A stretch of DNA of 64,000 nt from JBOGNO01 sp050747245 (GTDB lineage: Bacteria > Acidobacteriota > Terriglobia > Acidiferrales > UBA7541), in contig JBOGNO010000003.1 in assembly GCA_050747245.1 (NCBI GenBank), positions 62,001 to 126,000 of the forward strand. The letters are read 5' to 3'. Position 1 is the first letter of the stretch. Each line of letters starts with the position of its first letter. A model generated the notes under the pieces. The model was given only the letters and a program-made list of their open reading frames with translations, was not told the origin of the DNA and searched no databases. Positions 8,304-16,204 of the stretch are shown piece by piece. Position numbers and translations under genes: made by a program.

Positions 8304-8924
8304 ATGAGCTTACCCATTGCGGTACCGAAGACGGAACAACCAGCAATCCCCAACCCGTGGATTTTGCCCGACCACTCCCTCACCGTCTTTTACGGCTGCC
8401 CCGAAATCCAGCGGCTGTCGCATTATTTCTTGCCGAGGATTCTGCTTCACCAGAAGCGGGTTTTGTATCTAGACGGCGCGAACCAGATCAGTCCGCTGCT
8501 CATCGCCCGCTTTGCCAGGGAACGCGCCCTCGAACCATCCGTGTTCAATAACCTCATTCGCGTTGCTCGCGCTTTCACCTGTTTTCAACTGACCGAACTC
8601 ATCCGGCGTGTCCCCAAAGAGATTGCGAAGTTTTCCGCCGACGTGTTGATCGTCACGGCGTTGCCGGACTTGTATTTCGACGAGGATGTGCAGGACCGGC
8701 CAGCGCGCGCGTCGCTTGAACACGCGCTCGAAGGTTTGCGCGAACTTGCCCCGCTTTCGCTTTCCATTGCGGTTTTTTCGGATGCTACTTCGTTCAAGAC
8801 GAAGCGGCATGATTTCTTTAAAAAGCTCCGCAACCAGGCAGACCACATCCTGAAAGTCGAAACCGGCCCGGAAAGCTCCCTTTCGTTTACCTGCGAAAAG
8901 AAACTACCGCTCCTATCTGTCTAA
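8304..8924 (+). CDS. RecA/RadB-like ATPase-fold protein without a Walker A motif
   Basis: The ATG at 8304 gives 206 residues. The order of segments resembles a RecA-type core: LTVFYGCPEIQRLSHYFLPR where the P-loop would be, RVLYLDGANQI as the next strand, and a hydrophobic ADVLIVTALPDLYFDEDV strand like Walker B, then LSLSIAVFSDATSFKTKRHD. No GxxxxGK[T/S] is present, so ATP binding is doubtful. The next two genes (small protein, PolB) follow tightly. The likely role, by inference, is an accessory factor for the polymerase, comparable to ImuA-type partners of mutagenic polymerases. Confidence 0.55.
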   Translation: MSLPIAVPKTEQPAIPNPWILPDHSLTVFYGCPEIQRLSHYFLPRILLHQKRVLYLDGANQISPLLIARFARERALEPSVFNNLIRVARAFTCFQLTELIRRVPKEIAKFSADVLIVTALPDLYFDEDVQDRPARASLEHALEGLRELAPLSLSIAVFSDATSFKTKRHDFFKKLRNQADHILKVETGPESSLSFTCEKKLPLLSV

Positions 8925-8945
8925 ACGGAAAGTGCAAGGTGCAAC

Positions 8946-9305
8946 ATGGGCAGAACCGTCCCTACATTTGTTCAATTGATTCAACAGGCCGCGGAACGCT
9001 GGAAGAAATTCCGGCGTGCGTTACGGCGGGAAGACCACGAGCATTTCGACCGCCTCTTTCTCCGCGTGCGGTACTACACGCAGGCCGCCACCTACCAATG
9101 CCACGACAACCCTATGGAGGCCATCCTTCTTTGCATTGCCCTCGACCAGGAAAAACGGCTCAACGCCGTGGAGAAAGTTTTGCAGAACGCGGGGGTGCTT
9201 TGTGAAATTGCGACAAGGGTGGATTCTCGACCTCTACCCGAACAAACAGGGGATGACGTTATGGCTGATCGACCGCAACCAGTCGCACTACCGTTTGACC
9301 GATAG
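8946..9305 (+). CDS. small protein between the RecA-like gene and the polymerase
   Basis: The first 80 residues look like a coherent helical protein (VPTFVQLIQQAAERWKKFRR, then FDRLFLRVRYYTQAATYQ, then NPMEAILLCIALDQEKRL). It begins 21 bp after the RecA-like gene. The final 35 residues overlap the first 104 bp of the polymerase gene in another frame and have no obvious character, so the native stop may have been lost. Function is unknown; position suggests a third subunit of a polymerase complex. Confidence 0.55.
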   Translation: MGRTVPTFVQLIQQAAERWKKFRRALRREDHEHFDRLFLRVRYYTQAATYQCHDNPMEAILLCIALDQEKRLNAVEKVLQNAGVLCEIATRVDSRPLPEQTGDDVMADRPQPVALPFDR

Positions 9306-11475
9306 CTTCGCGCCGGCGTTTTACGTTTCAGGAGAGCATGAAAGACTCGTCCAGTTACAGGACGCCGCTCGAAACCAAACCACGGAATTACGGACGCGAT
9401 TTACCGAGCGGACGGATTTGTGGCTGAATGCGCCGCGCATCGTTCTCGAAGTTTCCGTTCTTTGCCCGACGGATTTTATGGGCTGGGGACGCTGGGTCCA
9501 CAAACGCGACTCGCGCTTACAGCTCTACAACAGCGACCTCATGGTGGCGTCGCTCTACTGCTGGGAGAAACGGATTTTTCCTCTGGCATACATCGAAGTC
9601 GAAACAGACGATGAAGGCAAAATCCAATCCATCGAATGCCAGGATGATGAATGGTCCCTCAATTACGAAATGCCGCCGCTCAAGATCATGCAGATTCGGC
9701 TCGCAGGACTTTCACGCATCGATCCCACGCATGGCCGCCGCGCGGCGCTGGAAATTGAAATGGACGGAACGTGCTGGGAACTTGACGAAGCGGGCGAACC
9801 TCCCGCGCTGGGATTTGCGAACTTGGTCAAGAGGGAAGACCCTGATGTGATTCTTTCCGAATGGGGCGACTCTACCATCCTGCCGCTGCTTCGCCAGCAG
9901 GCGGAACGCTTGAAGTTTTCGCTACCGCTCAATCGAGACGCGTCGGCACCCGTTCAGCAATCGAAAGGACGCAGTTACACAAGTTACGGAAGAATTTTGT
10001 TCAAGGCGAGCGCAACCACCCTCTTTGGCCGCATTCATGTGGACAAGCAGAATTCTTTCATTTCAGAGAAATGCGATTTCGCCGGGCTTTGGGAACTGGC
10101 CCGCATTACCAAACTTCCCATTCAATACGCGGCTCGCACAACAACAGGCACCGGCATTTCCTACATGCAAATGGAACTCGCCCATCGCGACGGTGTGCTC
10201 ATTCCCGAACAGAAAGCCGAACCCGAAGATCCCAAACATCCCGATGAACTTTTGTGCGCCGACCGCGGCGGCCTTGTGTTTGTGCCGAAACTCGGCTTCA
10301 CCGCAAACGTTGCGGAACTCGACTTTGTCAGCCAGTTCCCGAGCATCATGGCGCGGTTCAACATCTCGCCCGAAACGGTCAACTGTCCGTGCTGTCCCGA
10401 CGCTCCTCGCATTCCTGAGTTGGGATACCGCATCTGCGAAAAAAGGCGAGGCATCACCAGCCGAGTCGTCGAACGCCTGATCGCCAAGCGCAGCGAACTC
10501 AAGAAATTGCAGAAGGCGTCTTCGGCGGACGCCGCGCTGCGATTCAAACTGCAACGCGACTCCATGAAATGGCTCCTCGTTTGTTGCTTTGGTTACACAG
10601 GCTACAAGAACGCTCGTTTCGGAAAAATCGAAGCCCACGAAGCCATCAATGCCGTAGCGCGCGAAACCCTTCTCGTTGCAAAGGAGATTGCGGAAAACTA
10701 TGGGTTTCAACTTATCCATGCTTTAGTAGACTCGCTCTATGTTTGGAAGGAAGGAGCCACGCGAGAAGACTTTGAGCGGTTGGCTAGCGAAATCGAAACA
10801 AGAACCCGCCTCCCACTCGCAATTGAGTCCGTGTACCGCTATGTCGTTTTTCTGCCCTCGAAGCAATATGCAGATGTGCCTGTACCGAATCGTTTCTTTG
10901 CGGTTGGCGAAGATGGCGAATTGAAAGTCCGGGGCCTCGAATGCCGTCGCCATGACACGCCACCCATACTGTCACGGATGCAGCACGAAGTATTGGCGAT
11001 CCTTACCGAGGCGCACGACTTTGACTCGTATCTTCACAAGATCGAAGCCGCACGGATGGTCCTGGCGAACTACCAAGAGCGTTTGTCGAGCGGAGATGTG
11101 GACATCCGGGAACTCATCGTCAGCAAACGCATCACGAAAGAGCCCCGCGACTATCAGAAAGCGGGTATCACTGCGATTGCTGCACAGCAACTCTTTGGCA
11201 ACGGCGTAAAACTACGGCCCGGACAAACCGTTGAATATGTCATCACGGACGCTGAGTCCTCCGTGCCAAATGACCGCGTTCGCGCCTTCGCTCTTTGGGA
11301 AGGATGGTTCGGATATGACCGAAAGAAATATGGGGCGATGCTGCGGGAAGCGTTTGAACCATTTGTCCTGTGCCTGCCAAAGACGGCCGAAGAGAATCTT
11401 TCGACTGATTCACTTTCGGAAGAAGAACTAAAACGGTTTCCCCTTTTCGCTGCTTTCACAATAACCCGCCCGTGA
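9202..11475 (+). CDS. B-family DNA polymerase of a divergent bacterial type
   Basis: Coding similarity begins at a GTG (9202) preceded by GCGGGGGTG, giving 757 residues; the open frame further left is a shadow of the preceding small gene. The N-terminal part has lost clear exonuclease motifs. Polymerase motif A is ELDFVSQFPSIMARFN (D374). Motif B is KWLLVCCFGYTGYKNARFGK. Motif C is ALVDSLYVWK (D510), where the usual first Asp of DTD is Leu. A Cys cluster (NCPCCPDAPRIPELGYRIC) between A and B probably binds zinc. Both metal-binding Asp residues needed for catalysis appear retained. It forms an operon with the RecA-like and small genes; a repair or lesion-bypass role is inferred. Confidence 0.88.
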   Translation: MKLRQGWILDLYPNKQGMTLWLIDRNQSHYRLTDSFAPAFYVSGEHERLVQLQDAARNQTTELRTRFTERTDLWLNAPRIVLEVSVLCPTDFMGWGRWVHKRDSRLQLYNSDLMVASLYCWEKRIFPLAYIEVETDDEGKIQSIECQDDEWSLNYEMPPLKIMQIRLAGLSRIDPTHGRRAALEIEMDGTCWELDEAGEPPALGFANLVKREDPDVILSEWGDSTILPLLRQQAERLKFSLPLNRDASAPVQQSKGRSYTSYGRILFKASATTLFGRIHVDKQNSFISEKCDFAGLWELARITKLPIQYAARTTTGTGISYMQMELAHRDGVLIPEQKAEPEDPKHPDELLCADRGGLVFVPKLGFTANVAELDFVSQFPSIMARFNISPETVNCPCCPDAPRIPELGYRICEKRRGITSRVVERLIAKRSELKKLQKASSADAALRFKLQRDSMKWLLVCCFGYTGYKNARFGKIEAHEAINAVARETLLVAKEIAENYGFQLIHALVDSLYVWKEGATREDFERLASEIETRTRLPLAIESVYRYVVFLPSKQYADVPVPNRFFAVGEDGELKVRGLECRRHDTPPILSRMQHEVLAILTEAHDFDSYLHKIEAARMVLANYQERLSSGDVDIRELIVSKRITKEPRDYQKAGITAIAAQQLFGNGVKLRPGQTVEYVITDAESSVPNDRVRAFALWEGWFGYDRKKYGAMLREAFEPFVLCLPKTAEENLSTDSLSEEELKRFPLFAAFTITRP

Positions 11476-11533
11476 ATCACGACACCAAAAGCAACCCTAG
11501 AAGAATAGTCGGCCTCAAAAGAAAGGGCTTTTC

Positions 11534-11553
11534 ATGGTGCTATATGTATAGTA
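11534..11553 (+). repeat. left copy of a 20-nt direct repeat
   Basis: ATGGTGCTATATGTATAGTA here recurs at 22017-22036 with one mismatch (C for T at position 14), in the same orientation. The two copies bracket the excisionase-like gene, the CBASS operon, AbiE and the HEPN-like genes. They could be recombination core sites or a shared operator. The copy lies in the 158-bp gap between the polymerase and the excisionase-like gene. Confidence 0.6.
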
Positions 11554-11633
11554 GCATGTTCAAGGTGAGACTGGGCTGTAGGCGGATGGTTCGGGAATGA
11601 AGGTGGGTATCCGGCCAAGAAAGGGAATGAGAC

Positions 11634-11837
11634 ATGAACCGCAATCTACCGCGAGTGGCGTATCGACCGCGGGAGGCCGCTGAGGTGACTGGCCTTTCTC
11701 TTCGGTTCCTCTACTACGCGATCCAACACAAAGACCTGGCTACAATCCGAGTGGGGCGTTGCCGGCTGATAACAGAGAAGGCTCTGCGTGAATGGCTCGA
11801 ACGAAAAACTGACGTAGCCGTTGAAACCAAAGGCTGA
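11634..11837 (+). CDS. excisionase-like helix-turn-helix protein
   Basis: The 67-residue product starts at ATG 11634 behind AAAGGGA. It has the winged-helix layout of MerR-like/excisionase proteins: YRPREAAEVTGLSLRFLYYA as the helix-turn-helix, a wing at TIRVGRCRLITEKALREWLE, then a short tail. Such proteins direct excision by a partner integrase or serve as plain regulators. No integrase is visible in the window. It is the first gene inside the left 20-nt direct repeat, which fits a role in element mobility. Confidence 0.7.
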   Translation: MNRNLPRVAYRPREAAEVTGLSLRFLYYAIQHKDLATIRVGRCRLITEKALREWLERKTDVAVETKG

Positions 11838-11916
11838 TGGCCTGCTATCCGATGTCCAGCAAACAAGCCACGCTACGGAGAGCCACCAGAGTCCAGGTGC
11901 CTCTTTCACCAGTCAA

Positions 11917-13395
11917 CTACGTTCGCAAGCTACAACTCGGAAGATATCCAGGGTCCTGATATTCAAAAAGTTGAATTTCACCTGCGGATGTTAACTGCTG
12001 ACCCAGAAAAACCGCAAGAGCGAGCGGTCCGTAGAAGAAGAGCCGGGTTCTTTGGAGTGAGTGGGCCTTCGCCAGTTGGCCCATACGGTCGCGCACCAAT
12101 TGGGCGAACGCGCAAGCATCTTCTGAACCGCCAATGGATTGAGATCCCTGAGTGGACGGCGACATGAATGCGAACAGCTTTGCGGATTGACCGGACGATT
12201 CAATGTACCGTTTCACGTCCTGGCGACCATCTCCGCGAATGTTCAGGGCTAGCATCAAATCGATGCCGTTCGGACTTCCTTCCTCGAGCTCAACGCGCAA
12301 ATCGTAGCCCTGAGTGGGTTTCGCATCGGATCTCCATAGGTCCTTCGCGGGGGGTTGTGGCATCTCGAACGTCCAGCCCCCGACCGCGGGAAACTGCGTT
12401 CCCACGGCGATGCCCGTCGAGAGGGCGCACTTGCCGCGAAATTGGATATGGCGCTCCGGTCGCTCCTTCAGAATGCGCTGTTTAAGGGCAGCCAATTGCG
12501 GCAGGAGTTCGTTCTGCCACACTTCGGGTGTGGGAACGCGACGAGTAGCCCGGTCAAAGTATGAGGTCCAATCGAGTTCGTGATCTGCCGGGAGGTCGAA
12601 TATCTCCTTTGTCCAGTTGTGAATGTAGACCGTAATAGCTGGCTCCGAAAGAACAGCCGAGCCGATCGAGGCTTGCAAGAGGGCTTCAATTTCCTTTCGT
12701 TCAAGGACTGCGCCTCTCTTCGCGTCGATAGCGAGTCTCAATTTGGCGAACGCGGGTTGCACCATCTCACGGAGCCGCCGGGAATAGTCCGGGTGCTGGA
12801 GCACACGCGCGATGAAGAGCTCCACCGCTCGCTCTTCGTGATGCAAATCCCCGTGACCAACCTCGACAAAGACCTTGGCTTCGATGAAATCGATGTGCTC
12901 GCCGAGACCGTTGCTTCGGAGTCTTTTCTGGAGGTCTTTTTCGGTTGCGTCGAGCGCTTCTGGCTTGTCGTCATAGAACGGTTTCGCGTTCCGGAGGCGA
13001 GCAAGTCCTGTTTCGACTGGCCGCAACGCGGCCGAGAGAGAGGGACACACCAGTCGAAAACATTGATAAACACCCGGAAATTCTCCGTTGCGCTTCTTGA
13101 AGCTTTCGATGACGGCTTTGAATTCGGACGGAGCCACGTCATGATCTTTCACCTGAACATGAACCCGGGACGATTTGCCGCCCTGGGAGTAACGAATGTC
13201 GACATCACCGGTGCCCTCGAAGAACACCTGATGGAAGCCTGCTTCGAGCAGCCACAGCGGAAGGTGACAAGCGGCGTAGCGCGTTTGGAAGTCGAATCCT
13301 TTGGCGGCGTTGATTCCGCCCATGGCTTCGGGGGAGAGCAGCGATCCGCGGTCGCTGGACTTCGGGGAACGTTTTGTTTTTTTCGGTCGAGCCAT
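11917..13395 (-). CDS. cap4: CBASS effector Cap4: nuclease plus SAVED domain
   Basis: The 492-residue protein has an N-terminal DUF4297-like nuclease domain: GGINAAKGFDFQTRYAACHL (26-45), DVDIRY (D64, D66) and VHVQVKDHD (Q81-x-K83), a PD-(D/E)xK-type arrangement with Gln in place of the usual Glu. The C-terminal part from about residue 310 is a SAVED domain (HIQFRGKCALSTGIAVG, WRSDA, FMSPSTQGSQSIGG, LFFYGPLALAVFLGQQL, IQLFEYQDPGYLPS). In known CBASS, SAVED binds a cyclic oligonucleotide and switches on dsDNA cleavage, killing the infected cell. It is the last gene of the operon, 6 bp after the CD-NTase stop. Which nucleotide it senses cannot be read from sequence. Confidence 0.9.
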   Translation of the reverse strand: MARPKKTKRSPKSSDRGSLLSPEAMGGINAAKGFDFQTRYAACHLPLWLLEAGFHQVFFEGTGDVDIRYSQGGKSSRVHVQVKDHDVAPSEFKAVIESFKKRNGEFPGVYQCFRLVCPSLSAALRPVETGLARLRNAKPFYDDKPEALDATEKDLQKRLRSNGLGEHIDFIEAKVFVEVGHGDLHHEERAVELFIARVLQHPDYSRRLREMVQPAFAKLRLAIDAKRGAVLERKEIEALLQASIGSAVLSEPAITVYIHNWTKEIFDLPADHELDWTSYFDRATRRVPTPEVWQNELLPQLAALKQRILKERPERHIQFRGKCALSTGIAVGTQFPAVGGWTFEMPQPPAKDLWRSDAKPTQGYDLRVELEEGSPNGIDLMLALNIRGDGRQDVKRYIESSGQSAKLFAFMSPSTQGSQSIGGSEDACAFAQLVRDRMGQLAKAHSLQRTRLFFYGPLALAVFLGQQLTSAGEIQLFEYQDPGYLPSCSLRT

Positions 13396-13401
13396 TGTGA
13401 G

Positions 13402-14271
13402 TTATCCAAAATTCTGGCCGAAAAGTTGCCGCCACAGCCTTCGGCTGGAGGATTCGTTTTGATCATCGAAAGCCTTCCGCGCGGTCGCCGCGGCCGTTTT
13501 GACCTGGGTCATGAAGTCGGTGAATTCCTCCGGCGACAAGCGTTTGGCGACGTTGACGGAGCTGTAGCCCGGATCTGGAATGACAGGAACGACCCCGGAG
13601 TTTCGGTAGATCCCATACGAACGTTCAATTCCTTCCAACACATTGACGATCGCAATGGCGTGAGATGAGGGAAAGCCAATCGTCGCGTAAATAAGGGCTT
13701 CCAGAATATAGGATTTGAGCCTGCAGGATTCATTCGGCAGGCGATCGCGCCAAGCTTTCAGCAGCTTTACCACTTGCACGTAGAATCCGTTCGTTGCTTT
13801 GTTCTTGGCTGTGGCTGCGGCGATTTGGCTTCGGGGATGTGTCTGCACCCATTCACGAGCCTCACGGTCGGGAATCCAGAGCGGCCCGTCATCGGCGGAG
13901 ATGGGGGTCGCTGGGACGATGTCGAGCCAGACTCCGTTTTTCGCTTTGACGCCGATGGAGCGGCCTTGACGCTTTGGATTGTCGTAGTGTTTCGCCAAAA
14001 TCGCCTCGACCCACGCAAGGACGACTTCAGCCTGGGTATTGTATCGGTCGATGTCCAGGATGCAGATCACGTCCACGTCGTTGATGTCGTTGATGGCGGT
14101 GCTGCGCGCATAAGAACCTGAGAGAAATGTTTCCTTGTGTGCCTCTTTCGATTCGGGATCCGTGCGCACAATTTCGCGCACCTCCAGATGCGCGGTCTTC
14201 GCGGCGGAAACTTCCTCCGCGGGAGGTTCGATCGAAGAAAGGTACGCCTTGAAGTCGGAAACTAGCTCCAT
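13402..14271 (-). CDS. cdn: CBASS cyclic-nucleotide synthase (cGAS/DncV-like nucleotidyltransferase)
   Basis: The start at 14271 (MELVSDFKAYLSSIEPPAEE) gives 289 residues and overlaps the E1 stop by 10 bp; longer starts would read through the E1 gene. The pol-beta core is intact: G52-S53 in FLSGSYARSTA, D65-V-D67 in NDINDVDVICIL, and a third Asp, D117, in VWLDIVPA. The C-terminal half is OAS-like (NGFYVQVVKLLKAWRD, IPDPGYSSVNVAKRLSPEEF). The protein ends ...LFGQNFG, with a terminal glycine, the residue type that Cap2-type enzymes conjugate to targets in type II CBASS. It should make a cyclic di- or trinucleotide for Cap4 after phage sensing. Confidence 0.92.
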   Translation of the reverse strand: MELVSDFKAYLSSIEPPAEEVSAAKTAHLEVREIVRTDPESKEAHKETFLSGSYARSTAINDINDVDVICILDIDRYNTQAEVVLAWVEAILAKHYDNPKRQGRSIGVKAKNGVWLDIVPATPISADDGPLWIPDREAREWVQTHPRSQIAAATAKNKATNGFYVQVVKLLKAWRDRLPNESCRLKSYILEALIYATIGFPSSHAIAIVNVLEGIERSYGIYRNSGVVPVIPDPGYSSVNVAKRLSPEEFTDFMTQVKTAAATARKAFDDQNESSSRRLWRQLFGQNFG

Positions 14272-15746
14272 GGCTTCTTCGTCCCCGCGGGCGCCACTGG
14301 AACCTTCCCGAGCGAAGCCAAATCGAGGCCGTGAGCGGCCGCGACGACGCTGAAGAAACCGCCGCAAACGGGGCACCCGGGTTCGCGATCAAAATAGATT
14401 CCATACCAGCGATTGATGGTCATCTCATCGCTGCTCTCACTGAGCGGTGGCCAATTGGAGTATTGCGTTTCCGGCTCGGCACGGTTCAGCCAGAGATACC
14501 AGGGCGCGTCGAAGTCACGCCGCAGCGATTTGAGCGAACTGGAGGTATCGGAGACGAGTTCCAAAAGAGCAAGTTTAGCGACCATGTTCGCGATGGGTAG
14601 AACGTCAAGCGACAGACCCGGTTCAACGGTCACTGGCCGGTCCGAATAGGCAAGTTCGGCAGCGTCAGTAACGGTCGAAATTTCAACGTCTGCGGACTCC
14701 TCTGGCATCGCGTCAATAAAACATTCGTGACATGGCGATTGACGCGGACGCACGCGCAAGACTTGTCCTCCGTAGGCGCGGCGAAATGAACCTCCATAGA
14801 TCGCAACGACACCGGCATCCACACAAAGCTTATTGACCAGAAGTTTGCTGGGCCGATTGTCAGTGCCGCACAGGACCACATCCGACTTGGAAATAAGTTC
14901 TTTCATCTGTTCCTGTGTTTCGAAGGTGACTTCGGCGGGTACTACGGTCACGTGTGCGTCTGGATTCTTTTCCAGGATAAGATCGCGCACGACATTGACT
15001 TTGCGGCGGCCAACTTGGGAAATGCCGCCCGGATGGCGGACGACGTTTCCCACGGACAATCTGTCACGATCGACTAGCGTGAAGTGTCCAACACCGCACT
15101 TCGCGAGTTCAATGACTGCATGAGCGCCGCCCGTGCCGAGACCGATACCCAGGGCGGACTTTTCGCGCAGAACGTCAGTCTCCAATATCGCTGATCGGCG
15201 GCTTGCCAGGGCAGGTTGCACTTCGACGAGGTTTATTTCGACGCGCTCTTTCTTGTCCCCGATGCGGCGAACGCCAGCGACCGTGTACGTGCCACCGTCA
15301 GGAGCATCGAAGAGCGCACCTTCGTGGTCCGCAGACCCGTCCTTGCTCAGAACGATTTGTACTTCGGCTTGGCTTTCTACCGCAGTACGCGCGTTTAGCG
15401 AGATTGCCCCAGATACAGTTGTGGGGGCCGACTGCGGCCCGAGTTGTACTTGGGTAAAGGCATCGCCATCATCCCAGGAACTTAATTCCAGAGGTGCAGA
15501 TCCGCTGCGCTGAATCTCGGACCATTGTGTCCGTAACCATTCAGAAGACAGCGTCGCGACTGCGAACATGTCGGCGTCCTCCGCAGTGATATTGAGGGCG
15601 CGAGGATTTTGCGCGTTGTCGGCGACAGCTTCGATGGTCCGTTTTTCTTTGTTGTAGACGAGTTTGCTTCGTCCTGGTTTGCGCTCCGCAATGGCCTTCA
15701 TTGCGTCGCGGATCATCTGCTGCTGTTGCAGATCGGGATTGGTCAT
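14262..15746 (-). CDS. stand-alone E1-like (ThiF-fold) enzyme of the CBASS operon
   Basis: The 494-residue protein starts at ATG 15746, overlapping the E2 stop (ATGA). Residues 1-190 are an uncharacterised N-terminal region. Residues 195-400 are a ThiF/E1 adenylation domain: GIGLGTGG loop (200-207), LVDRDRLSVGNVVRHPGG (D226, D228, N234, R237), VGRRKVNVV and CGTDN (D296). C339/C342 and C458/C461 form a CxxC pair set that probably binds zinc. No cysteine lies in the 346-380 segment where an E1 catalytic cysteine would be expected. It would adenylate the CD-NTase C-terminus and pass it to the neighbouring E2. In usual type II CBASS, E2 and E1 are one protein (Cap2); here they are separate. Confidence 0.85.
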   Translation of the reverse strand: MTNPDLQQQQMIRDAMKAIAERKPGRSKLVYNKEKRTIEAVADNAQNPRALNITAEDADMFAVATLSSEWLRTQWSEIQRSGSAPLELSSWDDGDAFTQVQLGPQSAPTTVSGAISLNARTAVESQAEVQIVLSKDGSADHEGALFDAPDGGTYTVAGVRRIGDKKERVEINLVEVQPALASRRSAILETDVLREKSALGIGLGTGGAHAVIELAKCGVGHFTLVDRDRLSVGNVVRHPGGISQVGRRKVNVVRDLILEKNPDAHVTVVPAEVTFETQEQMKELISKSDVVLCGTDNRPSKLLVNKLCVDAGVVAIYGGSFRRAYGGQVLRVRPRQSPCHECFIDAMPEESADVEISTVTDAAELAYSDRPVTVEPGLSLDVLPIANMVAKLALLELVSDTSSSLKSLRRDFDAPWYLWLNRAEPETQYSNWPPLSESSDEMTINRWYGIYFDREPGCPVCGGFFSVVAAAHGLDLASLGKVPVAPAGTKKPWS

Positions 15747-16204
15747 AGTGTACCTGCCATGGTGGAAACAAATTCGGCGAGTGGTCGGCCGGTGGCGAGA
15801 TGCTGCTCGTAGGCCTCAAGCCAGATCATGCCCTTCAAGAAAACCTTGTGGAGCAGGATGCTTGAGTGCCAGCGGGCATCTCGCCAGTGGCAGATTTGAA
15901 TGCAGCCGTTAGACGGTGGGAGCGTGTGCATATCGTGCGAGTATCCGAGATCCGAGAGTGACCGTCCGTAGTAGGTCAATAGCGGGAGAGGGGCCGTTAT
16001 ATAGAGAGAAGGGCGCTCGTAGGGGAAATTGTTGGGAATTACGAGGTAGAGAGTGTACTTCCCCCCAGAGTTCGTCGTCGCAACGCCCTCCCCGTGGTAG
16101 GTCGCGTCGTTTTGATCCCAGTAGATGCTGAACTGGCCGAACCCCTCGTGCTGTAGGAGCCGGTGCTCCAAAGCCAGCCGCTGATGCTGCTCAGTTGTCC
16201 ACAT
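15743..16204 (-). CDS. stand-alone E2-like (ubiquitin-conjugating fold) protein
   Basis: The chosen ATG at 16204 (MWTTEQHQRLALEHRLLQHE) follows AAAGGG and overlaps the end of the XRE-JAMM gene by 14 bp; product 153 residues. The UBC fold is visible: YTLYLVIPNNFPYERPSLYI as the central sheet and P.N.YP..PP-like turn, then DMHTLPPSNGCIQICHWRDA with candidate catalytic Cys105 (QICHW; Cys101 is an alternative), and a C-terminal WLEAYEQHLATGRPL helix. It should receive the CD-NTase from the E1 as a thioester. Most type II CBASS loci fuse this domain to E1. The stop overlaps the E1 start, so translation is coupled. Confidence 0.85.
   Translation of the reverse strand: MWTTEQHQRLALEHRLLQHEGFGQFSIYWDQNDATYHGEGVATTNSGGKYTLYLVIPNNFPYERPSLYITAPLPLLTYYGRSLSDLGYSHDMHTLPPSNGCIQICHWRDARWHSSILLHKVFLKGMIWLEAYEQHLATGRPLAEFVSTMAGTL

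Noticed and set aside
9016..9201. Extension of the polymerase frame to an earlier start
   Set aside because: The residues there are low-complexity Thr/Arg/Pro shadow of the small gene. Polymerase-like sequence begins at the GTG at 9202 with a good ribosome site.
12580..13668. Long plus-strand open frame of 362 codons opposite cap4 and the CD-NTase gene
   Set aside because: It mirrors the codon pattern of the minus-strand genes, has no family features, and the opposite frames carry clear CBASS motifs.
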